Below are positions 24,330 to 37,731 of a stretch of DNA of 64,000 bases, piece by piece. The stretch is from contig JACDTU010000001.1 of assembly GCA_022376465.1 (NCBI GenBank), forward strand, positions 2,542,001 through 2,606,000, in the 5' to 3' direction. The DNA is from Cubamyces lactineus. Lineage: Eukaryota > Basidiomycota > Agaricomycetes > Polyporales > Polyporaceae. Position numbers and translations under genes: made by a program. Every line of letters begins with the position of its first letter. Within the stretch, counting starts at the first letter, position 1. Under the pieces are notes generated by a model. The model did not search any database. It had not been told where the DNA came from and was given only the letters and a program-made list of their open reading frames with translations.

Positions 24330-26629
24330 AGCAAGCCAGCGCTCCCAAGTCATCGCGGGTGATGGCCCTCCGCGTACATGCTGGGCTCCATCGTACTTCT
24401 CTTGGCACAAGAACCAGATTGGATTCATGGCGGAGCAGAGACGGGGCTGTAACCACAGTCACGATGGCTTGTACCTGTCCAAGTCTTGCTTTCCCTGTCA
24501 AAATGGATCGATGGTGACCCATGTGTCAGACTAGACGCCGTCGAGAGAGCATGGCATTCAGAACGGCACTTACCCGTCGAACAGAATCTCCGGCGCCCTC
24601 GGACAGGTAGACGTCTCATGCAAGACCCGCCGGGCATCCAGTGCTGTTGGCTCAGACGCAGGTACATGAATCTTGTGAACAGGTGTATATACGCCAATTG
24701 TTACGAGGCGCAATAGTAAGAGCCGTATGGCGACAATGGTGCACTTTGGGACGTCGAAGAGACATTCTTCAGATGTCAACCTGTTCGAGTGAATCGCGTG
24801 AGTGTAACGGTGAAGCCTTTACTACACGAGCCTCACGACCGTGACCTTGGCTCCTGCGATGACCCGTTTAGGGAACTTGTTTGTACCTATTTGTATGGTC
24901 ACGCCCGAGTGGAAAGCATTGGACAGGTCAAGCCTGTAGATAACTTGAAGCGTACGCTGCAGGGATCTGGCCGTGTCCATGGCCATCCAAAGGATGAACG
25001 CATTGTTGTATGCCCGATGGCCGGAGTTGAAGCTATACTGGAGGAGGAGCCTGGGTCCTGGGAATTGAGAGCGCTTGCAGCACGCATTGAGCGCTCGTTT
25101 GGCAGACACGAATCGCCGAACGCCCGTTGAGCTTGAGCGTCGACGACCATGACGGAATTCAACTGTCAGTGCTATAGGACTGAAACTCATTCTCCTCCTC
25201 TGCAACATCCGATTTTGCGTTCCTCTGAGCCGAAAAGGAGTGCGTTCAACTGTCAATATGTCATACAAAAGGCCGTTAAAGCGTCCGTGAGGCTGCGCAT
25301 TCCCAACATGACTAACACTTCGGTCAAAGTTGCTAAAAGGTAAGTTAGCACTCTCATAATATGATGGATGTTCATGAATATGACGATGTACCTACAAACA
25401 GCTATAGATACATCGTTGCGTCACCCTCAAAATCTATAAATTGCATGCGTCCGTGTCGATCCCACGTCCGGTTACCATATACGACCTTGGTTTCACATTG
25501 CCTGCCCGTTGTGCTCACGCTCGGTTATAGATTTGATCCCAAATAGGGTCGTGGGCGCAACACAGTTGAATTGGGTTTCTATTGGACAAGCAATGGCCAA
25601 TTCACCGTACATCCGCCCACGCCTATTTTCAACCGGTACGTATCGCTTTCCACGCGTCGCGTCCTGTGAGAGACTAGAACCCCTCCTCGAAACGGGCTGC
25701 ACAACCCGAGCATCGTGCGGCCTGCAGAGTTTGGAGCTGAGCCTTCGGACGCTGGTGCTCCGTCTTGTCGGGGCTATCTGAGGTGTGCCCGCAGTGCTAT
25801 CTTCGCGAGTGCCTTCGTCGAAGCGGGCTGCGCAACGACCATGGTTGAACCGGACTACGCGATGTCTGCCTGTACCTCCCGGTATGCCATACGGTCCATA
25901 ACGTTGTTTGGCTCTGATACGCTCTATGGTACGATCAGGGACGAACAAGCGTTATACAGTCTTGGCATGGGAGGCTATGCTTCAATATCGATTAGAGGAG
26001 GCGTCCCTCGTTTAAGGTACTATCCAGCTTGAACGCCGCGCTCTGGTGAGGCCCTTCCATCCTTTCTTGGGCATTTGGTTGTGCACGTGCCCATGTCTAT
26101 GTGAGACCAGCATAATGCTCACCCGTTCTACTGTGTCAAGGCTACCTCCTCCTGCTATACTGTATGGCGCGGATCCAGGCAGCCTTCACAGCAGACAAGA
26201 TGCGATGTAGGCACCGGTGGGAAGCTCACTTGTCATCTCTGCCACGGAAATGACGCGTTACTGACCCCGACCGCCGTCTCCATTCAGCGTATATGACACT
26301 TACTCACGAAGTGCAGCCGCCGCGAGACACAACCGACCATAGTGTTGACACAGAGGGTCTCGACTGGGTCAACAGCAGCACTGATTGGCCGTCTCGTGGC
26401 GAACGCGCTACACGCCGACGCTTTGGACGTCTGCGCGCCCGCTGCGTCGGGCTACGGCGCGCCCGGCAGCGAAGACAACAGAATACACAGGTGATCATTG
26501 GCTCGGCACGCCTCGAAGAATACTTCCGAACCACTTCGCCTGAGTGCAATGTCCAACGACGAGGGTCCGGAACATACAGGAGTGGTATGTCGAAAATTTA
26601 TGACGTCGAGCACCAGCTCACCTAAACGA
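24330..26629. other. 2.3-kb stretch between the membrane cluster and lignin peroxidase
   Basis: No gene recognised. Small frames on both strands conflict and lack motifs. Around 25680-25850 there are two loosely similar segments (CGAAACGGGCTGCACAACC and CGAAGCGGGCTGCGCAACG), an imperfect duplication about 130 bp apart. The last 400 bp is presumably the lignin peroxidase promoter; one TGCGCGC at 26432-26438 fits the loose metal-response consensus TGCRCNC, which is weak evidence alone. Confidence 0.35.
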
Positions 26630-26637
26630 TATAAAAG
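26630..26637 (+). promoter_or_regulatory. TATA box of the lignin peroxidase gene
   Basis: TATAAAAG, 71-78 bp upstream of the ATG at 26708, in the usual position for basidiomycete peroxidase genes. Confidence 0.65.
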
Positions 26638-26707
26638 GGCGCAGACGTCGACCAAGGCCGACAGGACACTGAAGTTCTCCTATCTCCATCTTCCATCGAG
26701 CTTCGGG

Positions 26708-28178
<1,471 letters not shown>

Positions 28179-29026
28179 GAGTGCGTGCTCTAGATAAGCC
28201 ATTTTGTGCTCCGACCATTGTGCAGGCGGGTATCCTGCCAGGAGTTGACGGAACATTCGGCTGGGAAGTCGAGCGGCCTGAGATGAGTTGTAAGATCTTG
28301 TACTATGACAAGTGTTTCCAGACCTCCGCTTGCCTGCATGGCAACGTTGTAATATATTCTGTGCGATAGACAGCTCTACGCGTACAGTGATATGGCTGCA
28401 GCATGCGATTGCTTCCAGGAAGAATTGATTCTGTCCCAAGCCTGCTGATTGGTGATAGAAGTAACGATCATCTGAGCTTCCTCACACCTCATTCCTGATC
28501 CAACAATGAGGTTCGGCCTCATAATAGTCATACAACCCGGGGGCTTTATTGTGCAACGACTAGCACAATTGACCGCACAAGGATGTTCGCGTGGGGCTTA
28601 TCGTACGTGACCTCCAACCTGAATACCTGCCTTTCTAGGTCGTGCTACACGCCAATCACGCGGCATCACAATCAGCCACGACCTCACTAGTTCCCGGCCA
28701 CTTGGCACTGAACTACCTCCCAGTATACAAAAACTACCACAAACGCTTTGCTCACAGTGCGATCGTGCCTAGCAACGTGGCACAGCGTATTGTCCGGCTC
28801 GTTAGGATCCCGGATACTAGTACGTTGCATCGCATCCTTTTTGTGCGACTTGTCATGACGACGTGCTGGCCAGTCCCGTGTGGGGCAAGTTGGGATCCCT
28901 TCTTGTCAGCATCAACGGACGTGCTGTATGCAATCAGCACGTTGACAGCTATACGTATTCTATATAAAAGCAGTCGCTGAAAGGTGGAGTTTCGAACGAC
29001 CCCTCCGCATTCTACTCGAGCTGACC
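28179..29026. other. Intergenic between lignin peroxidase and FunK1 copy 2
   Basis: Holds the 3' end of the peroxidase transcript and the promoter of the kinase. No further coding block is recognised. Confidence 0.45.
28961..28970 (+). promoter_or_regulatory. TATA box of FunK1 copy 2
   Basis: TATATAAAAG, 57-66 bp upstream of the ATG at 29027. Confidence 0.6.
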
Positions 29027-31746
29027 ATGGAACAGGACTCAGCTCACGCTCCAACCGTCAAAACGCTCCCTCGTACCGACGACTCCAACAGTGGGCGGGA
29101 GCGTAGTACTACTATAGTCAAAGCCAAGCTATCAAGCTTCACTCAGTTCAAAACTCCTCCTTTCAAGAGACCCGACGCCAAAGCCGCTGCCGCCGCTCGT
29201 CGCGCCGCTCTGTCGAAAGAAATGGCCTTCGCGGAGTTCTCACCCGTCTCACATTGGCTGAACACCTGTCTCCCTGGACCAGATCTACCCAAAACAATCA
29301 GGTCGCGACTAGAGCCTTTCAAGGTAGCGCTGGATGCGAGAGAGAAAGGAATGTACTCAGGACTGGTACGTCGCACTGTCGTTTCTCGTATGCGACTCGG
29401 TGGTAAGTTCTAAACACTTCTTCCAGTGCCAAGGCTTCACGAATGTATTGGACGCCTGTGGCGAGGCGAAGAGCTTCGTGATGAAGGTCACGGGCAGTAA
29501 CGCGGACACGATCGCCCAAGGCACAGACGAGGACGGTGATACGAACAAGCTCAAGCCTGACCTCATACTATACCCGAATACGTCAGAAGTACGAGAGCTA
29601 GTGGCATTGTCGAACTCCGACAAACATTCCGGTGAAGAGGTCCGATTTCTCTTCGGCGACGAAGTATGCTGACCTATGCGTTGACTCATCGGCAACGGTT
29701 ACAAACCCACTTCATGCAGGGAGGACTGTGTGGGCTCACTCCGAGTTCATAGTCGAAGCGAAGCATGACCCACGCTTAGCGCCCTTCGATTTCGAGCGGC
29801 CCTCCACGGAGTTACCGGACGCTGTCGATCGCGAGGATGCTAGAGGCCAGCTCATCGAGTATGCTCGTGAAATGTGCTCGCGTCAGCACAGATGCTTTGC
29901 CTACATCATCTCTGTGTTTCGCCACTACGCGCGCCTCATCAGAGTCGATCGAACAGCAGCGATGGTGTCGGAGCCATTCAATTACGTCGAAGACCCAATT
30001 CCTCTCGCCACTTTCGTCTACCGCTACACTAAAGCAAGTCGCGCTGTGCGTGGCTTTGATCCGACTGCGACGCCAGCTACCACGGAAGAGGCGAGAATGT
30101 TTCGGGAGCTCCCTGCGAAGTACTCGGATCAGCCGTACATCCATTCGGTTCTCAAGAAGGCGGCCACACCAGGATGGCCTATCTTCAAGCTCACCATAAC
30201 GGGCCGGTGGTTCACAAGAGACCGACCTGGTCGTAACGTATCCGCGCGCGAGTTTCTAGTCGGTCGGCCTCTCTTCAGAAGCCACTCGATGACAGGTCGA
30301 GGCACTCGTGGATTTGCCGCTTATGATGTTGTCCGGAAGGCTATCGTCTTCATTAAAGATTACTGGAGGGCTGATATCCCCGAGCACCTCACGGAGTACG
30401 ACGTATACGTCAAACTCTCGACCGACGAAAACAATCCGTGCAAGTTCATCCCGACGTTGATGGGGGGAGGGGACGTTCTCACGAGCACTAGCCCGGACAG
30501 TGTCCAGCAGACTCTGTCTGGCCAGTTCTTGACTCCCTCCGTGCCTGACAAAGTGCATTCACGTCTCGTGATGAAAGAGATTTGCCGTCGGCTGCAATCG
30601 TTTAACGATTGGCGCGAGCTCGTTTCTGTCGTGCGCGACGCTCTTGAAGGTGCGTACTGAGGGCTTCCTCGTCATGATATTGGGCTGACCTACAGGTAGC
30701 TCATAAATTCGCATGGGAGAACCATGGGATTCTCCACCGGGACCTGAGCGTTGGAAACATTCTCATCTTCGAGCAACCGTCCGTTCCGAAACCGGAAGTC
30801 GTCGGTCTGCTTGCCGATTGGGATCTAGCTAAACCGAAGCAACTTGTTCTCAATCCCAGACCTTCCCAGCCTTCTCGTTCGGTAAGGGCTCCGATGCGAT
30901 GAAACTCAATTCACAGCTGACCGCCTTACAACCGTCATATAGGGTACATGGCAATTCCTATCTGCTGGCCTTGTGACATATTCAGACAAGCCACACGTCC
31001 TCTCCGACGATCTTGAGTCGGTCATGCACATCCTCAATTGGCTGGCATTGAAGCACCTTCAGACGGAGCAGTCCAACAATCGCGAAGCCCTTGCTCAATA
31101 CATGGCCTATCTCTACGACTCAGCAACCGCGGAAGGTGCAGGCAGTTCCCAGAAGTGGATATCCACCTCCTCGGGATATGGCTTTTTCACGCACCGGTAC
31201 CCTCGCCACCATCCGTTCATCGCTCTTCTCACCGATCTCTCCGTACTTTGCAAACGTCAGTATGAACTGATCGCCCCACAAGATCTCATTCAAGAGGCAA
31301 CGATCGGTTCATTGGAGGTGATATGCTCCAGCGAGCCGAGGGTCAACCCTTTCACCCAGGATCTTGAAATTCCCCCTCTCCATTCCCATCACGCCACCCT
31401 CGCTGCCTTTGACAAGGTACTACAGCAGAAACAATGGCCTGAGATACGGAAGCTCGAAGACCAGCTGCCCGATTATTCCGTAACATCCTCGTCACTTGGC
31501 GGCAGCAAAGGGGGTGTCAAGGGCGGCAGTAGCGACGTTCCAGGTACCTCTGCGACGTCTTCTGACCCCCAGCCGGATTTTGTCCAGACAATCACGCCCA
31601 GTGGCACCCCACGGGCATCCTCGGCTTCTCAAGACGAGAAAGACTTGAGCGCTGATGCCGAAGGGCCTCTCCCTCAAAGAGTCAATGCACTCCGATCCAA
31701 AGGTGAATCGACTACGACGCGGAAGCAGAGGCCAAAGAAGCGCTAG
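29027..31746 (+). CDS. FunK1-type protein kinase, copy 2
   Basis: Five exons with clear GT-AG joints give about 800 residues. The N-terminus starts MEQDSAHAPTVKTLPRTDD. Core blocks follow: EMAFAEFSPVSHWLNTCLPG, EDARGQLIEYAREMCSRQHR, FRSHSMTGRGTRGFAAYDVV, VFIKDYWRADI (likely ATP-binding Lys), MKEICRRLQSFNDWRELVSV, HGILHRDLSVGNILIFEQP (catalytic loop), GLLADWDLAKP (in place of DFG) and VLSDDLESVMHILNWLALKH. The C-terminus is Ser/Gly-rich and ends in a basic, possibly nuclear-targeting tail (TTTRKQRPKKR). All catalytic positions are present. It is tandem with copy 3 and inverted relative to copy 1, about 21 kb away. Substrates of this fungal family are largely unknown. Confidence 0.92.
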
Positions 31747-32605
31747 AGGTGCCGGTGACTATTGATTCTCTGACGTCCCCGTTATCCGTCCAAGCCATAT
31801 CCTCGAACCCTCATCCATCGCGCACTCCTGTATCTTTACTATTGAGTGATTCAAGCACCTCTCCTGCCCCGCGGCGGGCAACATACCCCTACGATCCTGG
31901 TCTTTCACACTGTCTCCCGTCGGGTTGGAATCTTTTGTTCTCATGTACCTATCGACACTAAGCTGTTCGTAATGCAAGCGGGTACGCTTGTTTTCACTGA
32001 ACACAGTATGTAGTGATGCAGCAAAAGCGGCTGTCTTGGAGTTTCGTACGCGGATGGCACGTGTAGAAATGCACTGTGTGCCATATTGCCCGCGTCGCGC
32101 GAGAGCAGCTGTAATCAACTGAGCGACGCATCGTACAGCTTATCAATCATGTAAGCGGCAGTGGAAGGCGCGTGTGTGAATTCAAAACGGCTAGCTCACG
32201 AGTCTGCCTATACATGTCCCACTAGATTGTGCCCAGCGGTGCCCATCTGCCTGTTTAGGCAGAGGCCTTAACACGTGGTTAGGGTTTCGGGTCGTGCAAG
32301 TTCCTGAGTCTTGGACCGCTTCTTGCCACATACGACGAACACGTTGTATGAGGTGCAACTGTGTCAGCAACGCGTTCGAGTATATTGTTGTCCCACAACA
32401 ATTCTGGTACGTCTCGATCTCCTTGACAGCATTCTTCATTCAAGTTCATTGTCCTATTCATGGAACCCGTAGCTACAGGGCACAGTACCGGACCTTGTGG
32501 CGCGTTGCGATCCAACTTTTGGATTGACTGTAGAATAAAGTACGAGAGGTGATCCCATTCGACAAGATATCTCGCCTTTCTAGTCGTGTCTGACTTCTAC
32601 TCGCC
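31747..32605. other. Spacer between FunK1 copies 2 and 3
   Basis: No gene recognised. The stretch just before 32606 aligns with the 5' leader of copy 2 (shared TTCTACTCG block), so the duplication included the leader. No convincing TATA box like that of copy 2 is visible here. Confidence 0.4.
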
Positions 32606-32800
32606 ACGAAGACCAAGGCTCGCGCTCCGTCTACCCAGACCCTCATTCGTACAGACGAAATCAACGCTGACAGCGGCTGACCGCGTAGCAATACTCCAAT
32701 TAAACCGAAGCTATCAAGTCTTACGCAAATCAAGACGCCTCCCCCAGACGTCGACGCCAGAGCAGCTGCCACGGCGCGTCGCGTTGCTCTTGTGGAACAG
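32606..32800 (+). pseudogene. Remnant 5' coding end of FunK1 copy 3
   Basis: This 195-nt segment is in frame with the ATG at 32801 and encodes a recognisable match to the N-terminus of copy 2 (IRTDEINADSG, then PKLSSLTQIKTPPP and DARAAATARR). It begins with ACG instead of ATG and carries TGA at 32678-32680. Both differences are read directly from the sequence; the alignment with copy 2 is by eye. Confidence 0.6.
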
Positions 32801-35164
32801 ATGTCCTTCGTGGAATTCTCACCAGTCTCACATTGGCTTGATACTTGCCTTCCCGGTCAATCGTTGCCACGAACTGTCAAGAGCAAAGTGAAGACTTTCA
32901 ATGTAGCGTTGAACGGTAAAGAGAAGGGGATGTATCACGGCCTTGTATGTCAATTTGTTGCGTCTCGTGAGCTGAAGTCTGATAACGGTATGCAGTGCCA
33001 AGGCTTCAATGATTTGTTGGATGCATGCGGCCAGAGCAAGCATTTTGTGATGAAAGTCACGGGAAATAACCATAATACGAGCGTTCAGGGGACAGCTGAG
33101 GATGGTGATGACAACAAGCTCAAGCCTGACCTAGTGGTGTATTCAGAAACACGAGACGCACGGAAACTGTTCACATTGTTTGACACAGGGAGATCTGTTG
33201 GTGAGTGACGGCTTCTTTCATGCTTAAGTGGCGATTCGTTGACTCGACCGCTTCGGTTTCTCCTCGTGACGCATCACACCTCTACGCAAGGAAGGACCAT
33301 ATGGTCGCATTCCGAGTTCATGGTAGAAGTGAAGCACGACCCACGCTTAGCCCCGTTCTCATCTGAGCGTCCTTCTGACCGTCTCCCGGGTGCGATCAAT
33401 CGCGAAGACGCCAGGGGACAGCTTATCGAGTACGCTCGAGAGATGTGCTCGCGTCAACACAGGTGTTTTAGCTTCATAATATCTGTTATGCGCCACCATG
33501 CGCGCTTCATACGGATTGATCGAACAGCAGCACTAGTGTCAGAAGCGTTCGACTACGTGAAAGACCCCACGCCACTTGCGACTTTCGTCTATCGGTACAC
33601 CAAAGCTACTCGCGAGGCGCGTGGATTCGACCCAACCGCGACACCGGCTACTAGGGCTGAGGCGAAGATGTTCAGGGAGCTTCCTGCCCAATTTTCAGAT
33701 CAACCACTTCTCCAATCGGTTCTTCGTAAAGCAGCTACGCCAGGATGGCCTATCTTCAAGCTTCTGATCAGGGGCCAGTGGTCCTCGGACGATCAACCTA
33801 TGCGGAGCGACTCGCCCATTGCAACTCGCGCATTCCTGGTGGGTCGACCCCTCTTCAGGAGCCACTCTATGACTGGCCGAGGCACTCGCGGCTTTGCCGC
33901 TTATGACGTTGTTCGGCAAACCATCGTTTTCATCAAGGACTATTGGCGGGCCGACCCGCCTGAGCATCTCACGGAGTATGAGGTGTATTTGGCTCTCTTG
34001 GGCGACGAGGGACAGCGTTGCAAGTTCATCCCGACGTTACTGGGTGGCGGTGACGTGTGCGGGAGCCCTGGAACGGATGTACAGCGAACCTTGTCCGGGA
34101 CGTTCGTGGATCCCCCTCTTCCAGAGAGAGTGCATGTACGCCTCGTCATGAAGGAGGTTTGTCGCCGCTTGCAGTCATTCAATGACTGGCGCGAGCTGGT
34201 CTCCGTCTTGCGCGACGCTCTTCGCGGTGAGTGCTGCCTACTTCGTCGTGATATGCTTCTTAACGTTTGCGTAGCTCATCAATCGGCATGGGAGGATCAC
34301 GGAATTCTTCACCGTGATCTTAGCGTTGGAAATATTCTTATCTATGAGAGACCTTCCGTCCCCAAACCTGAAGTTGTCGGCCTTCTTGCTGACTGGGATC
34401 TAGCCAAACCTAGGCAGCTCGTTCTCAAACCCAAGGCCTCTCAGCCATCTCGCTCAGTAAGCCCACGATTTTGCATCCTCGTTGATGCAAGCTGATTGAG
34501 AATGCAGGGCACATGGCAATTCCTATCAGCTGGTCTTGGTTTTTTTCCCAACAAGCCGCACGTCCTATCCGACGATTTGGAGTCGGTCATGCACGTACTA
34601 AACTGGCTTTCGCTCAAGCACTTGGAGACGCACTACTCCAGCAAGCCTGAAACCCTTCCTCAGGTGATGCGCAACATGTACGACACGGCGACTGCGACGG
34701 GCCTTTGCAGTGGCGACAAGTGGAATCACACCGTTTCAGGGATGCTCTTCTTCCCGCACTCATTCCCTCCCAATCACCCCTTCATCGCGCTTCTAAGAGC
34801 GCTCTCTGCTCTTTGCAAATGTCAATACGAGCTGCTACCTCCCGATGACCTCGCTGCATTCGCCGCAAATGGTACACTGGAAGAAGCTTGCACTAGCGAA
34901 ACGAGGAGAGTACCCGTTGTAGAGCCACTCTTGTACCCTTGGTCGGCTCAGCCTGTGAATCTTGATCCCATAATGCCTCCCCTCAACGACCATCGTGCCA
35001 GTTTGGCTGCCTTCGACAGAGCACTTCAACAAAAGGAATGGCCTGCCATGAAGAAACTCGACGACCAGCTTCCTTCCGATCCTCCGACCTCCTCATTTGG
35101 CGCTAAAAGATCGGCCACTGACGCCGGGTTGAAAGGCCACAGCAGCAAGAAGAAACGTCAATAA
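32801..35164 (+). CDS. FunK1-type protein kinase, copy 3, damaged 5' end
   Basis: From MSFVEFSPVSHWLDTCLPG onward all family blocks are intact: EDARGQLIEYAREMCSRQHR, FRSHSMTGRGTRGFAAYDVV, VFIKDYWRADP, MKEVCRRLQSFNDWRELVSV, HGILHRDLSVGNILIYERP, GLLADWDLAKP, HVLNWLSLKHL and a basic tail GHSSKKKRQ. In copy 2 the first ~65 residues come before this point. Here the matching frame has ACG (32606-32608) where copy 2 has ATG, and an in-frame TGA at 32678-32680. The first usable ATG is therefore 32801, which would remove the N-terminal region but not the kinase core. A 48-nt intron near 34228-34275 is a multiple of three without stops. It could be a young pseudogene, an N-terminally shortened kinase, or use an unseen upstream exon. 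Confidence 0.72.
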
Positions 35165-36041
35165 GACTGCGAAGGCACTAGCGACAATGATACACAGGAA
35201 AAGTCGTTTTCTAAAGCTGTGGTGGACTCCGACGAGGGAAGCGGACGTGGTGTGAGCGTCCCAGACGCATTCAAGGGCTCAGGGAAGGAGGTTCGAAAGA
35301 TGACACCATTCCCCTCCCACACCGGGTTGGTGCACTCCAGACCGATGGCCAATCATCAGGGAGCAAGCAGAAGTAGCGTAAGGCATAGCCCTCGACGCTG
35401 CGTCTAACACATCCTCCCAATTTCTCCATGCCTCTGTACGATCCGTCATTCGGTATGGAACTACCTAACCTACTGTACGCTACCATGCCCCACAGTTTCC
35501 ACTTCTCGTTCTTCCTTTACGCCCCCCACTGTTGATGAATGGAGCGATTACACTGTAATCTGGATCCATCAACATACGTAGATGTTCAGAATCGTCGCAT
35601 GCGACTGTCTTCTGGAATATCGTCGGTTGCGGTTGGAGTGGTTCCGAGTGTTGACAATCTACAACGATACATCTAAGGCTCGCCACTACCCTAGATCGCG
35701 GCAGCGTCGTGACACAATGCGACAACTGCCGCGTGAGTCGAGCGAAAGGGGAGTCACTCAATGTTAATGATCGGCTGTGCAAAGGTCGGCACCGATAGTC
35801 CGGTATCTAACGATTGCATAGTGACTTCGGCCACAGCACGCATTGGATATGAAGGTGTCTGCGTTCTCAGCGATGATTCGTGACTTGTAGTCATCGTCCG
35901 CAGAGCGAAAGTCGCGTGGCCCTAAGCCGAGTAATCTGTTAGTCACCGTGACTCTACGGACGCTGTGTATATATGAGCACGCCGACCGTTCCATGGCGAT
36001 AACAAACTTACAGTAACCCAAAGGCACCTGCCCTCACTACG
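35165..36041. other. Intergenic between FunK1 copy 3 and a small unknown gene
   Basis: No coding block recognised. The downstream part contains the TATA element of the next gene. Confidence 0.45.
35968..35974 (+). promoter_or_regulatory. TATA-like element of the gene at 36042
   Basis: TATATAT, 68-74 bp upstream of the ATG at 36042. Confidence 0.45.
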
Positions 36042-36879
36042 ATGCCTTCTCGCAGCAAGAAACAATCTGCAACTATCGTCGTCCGTCCCATCATCCCGGG
36101 CACACGGCAAGTCACCAAGACAGTACTCGGAAGGCTAGACGAGCTCAACCGTCATGCACCCCTGGTGAGCTCTCCGATGACCCACGCCCCTCGCCTGTCC
36201 TGCCGCCCTCTGCCTGAGACGGAAGAGCAGGACAAGCTTCCGCCGCTGGGCTTGACATCCGCGGAGGGCCGCGATCTGACGGCGCTCCCCTGACTTGATC
36301 CAGGAGGAACTTGACCCGGTGGATTTCGAATACTACAAGAATCTGAAGCCATGGAAACAACAGTCACGCTCGCGCAGGACGCAGCCCCCGCGTCGAAACC
36401 CTGGGCGGGATGACGGGAAGACGTACGTGTCGCGGAGGTTCGTATGCGGGACTGCTATCGGCTCAACGAAGGACGCCTGTGCGGATGCCGCTCCGTCGCG
36501 AGTTGACGGCGAAGATTGGAAGAGGAAGGGTGTCGTTGACGACAGTGGCGACAAACGGGAGAGGTGCAAGCACTCAGCACGGGAGGTTCAAATCATAGAC
36601 ATTGCGAAGCCGATGAAGCCTAGGGGCAAAGGTGGGTCGTAGAGCGAGTTCAGGTCCCAACTTGGCTAAAGCTCGTGACGGTCTGTAGGAAGAGGGGCCC
36701 CAGGCGGCTTCGAAATTGTCAACGCAGTCGGCAGGGTCGTTGCCTTGGAAGACGAAACGAGGCTGTCTGACAGGTGGCCGACTTCGGGGTTGGAGTTGGA
36801 CGGGTGGGATATGATGGAGGAATGGAATGACCAACAGACATCGTACGCCACAGTCTTGCAGCGTTCAGCTCCGGCGTAG
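36042..36879 (+). CDS. Small basic unknown protein
   Basis: Three exons join cleanly. Exon 1 (36042-36164) encodes MPSRSKKQSATIVVRPIIPG and is in phase 0 with exon 2 from 36304, which starts EELDPVDFEYYKNLKPWKQQ and is very basic, with KR- and RR-rich stretches. The last exon reads GAPGGFEIVNAVGRVVALED and then WDMMEEWNDQQ, ending TVLQRSAPA and TAG at 36877-36879. The three-exon reading uses good GTGAGC/CAG and GTGGGT/TAG sites and keeps frame, which argues that the gene is real. I recognise no domain. The basic middle and acidic C-terminus suggest a nuclear or nucleic-acid-linked protein, which is only inference. Confidence 0.55.
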
Positions 36880-37731
36880 AGCTACAGAGAGGCCTACGGA
36901 TACGATTGCGTCGGAAGTATACCGGCGTTGCACTCGGTATCCTGCCTGTATAGCATCGTGACGCTTGTCAGCGTCGCGTATGAATCACTCGCCTACACGT
37001 CGCAATACTACACCGTCTTTGAATAGGCAATACGAAGTAGATGCGGGCAGCGACTGTTGGCCGGTCTTGCACTTGATCCATGGAAATTTGGCTCCAGATT
37101 TCTCCGAGTCGCTCGCAACCGCTTGTAGGGCTGGTCTTGCCCAGCCCAAAGGGGTTGAAGCGTTCGAGGCTGCGACGAAGTCCGACTCTCGCGCTCACTC
37201 CACTCTATCCTATACGGTATCTTCATCTGCATTGCGAGGCGACCTGAGCACCACCGTAGTTGATCCCGAGGTAGTGCCGACGTCCTTCGGAGGAATACGA
37301 ACATGACTTCATCCATACGCTCTGTAGGGAGATGATCTCAGAGCACATAGCGCGTACATACCAGGCGCCCTTCTACGTAGAGAAGTAACAATTGGCCTTC
37401 GAGAAGCCGCGACAGCCGCGACGCCCTGAGAACATAGCAAAGCCTTATCACGGTAATTGCGCGGTACGAGTGAAAGAGGCGGAAGATGTCGCTTGCTGAA
37501 TGGCCACTTACTACATGCCCAAGTTGGAGACAGACGTCGGTGCGACGGAGAAATCCCGGACGCGGTAAGCAGAGCAGCACAGACGTACTCGTTGACATCG
37601 CTTCCGGTCGGATGCAGGACAGGCTTCAGCAAGACTCCGCATATGCAAAGGTCCAGTCCACCATAGTAGAGAAGATCTTTGGAGGCCGTCGCATTGCAAC
37701 ATTGGGTCAGAAAATGTATAGGTCGGTGCAT
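36880..37731. other. Intergenic, convergent gene ends
   Basis: It lies between the stop of the unknown gene and the stop of the small one-helix protein. Nothing else is recognised; an uninterrupted 113-codon plus frame at 36965-37306 has no recognisable feature. Confidence 0.4.

Noticed and set aside
25680..25850. Possible repeat array from two similar segments
   Set aside because: Only two imperfect copies, no regular spacing, and the genome is eukaryotic, so no CRISPR or satellite call is made.
26293..26625. 110-codon plus frame upstream of the lignin peroxidase
   Set aside because: It ends just before the TATA box, has no motif, and occupies the expected promoter; its Arg-rich content reflects GC-rich DNA.
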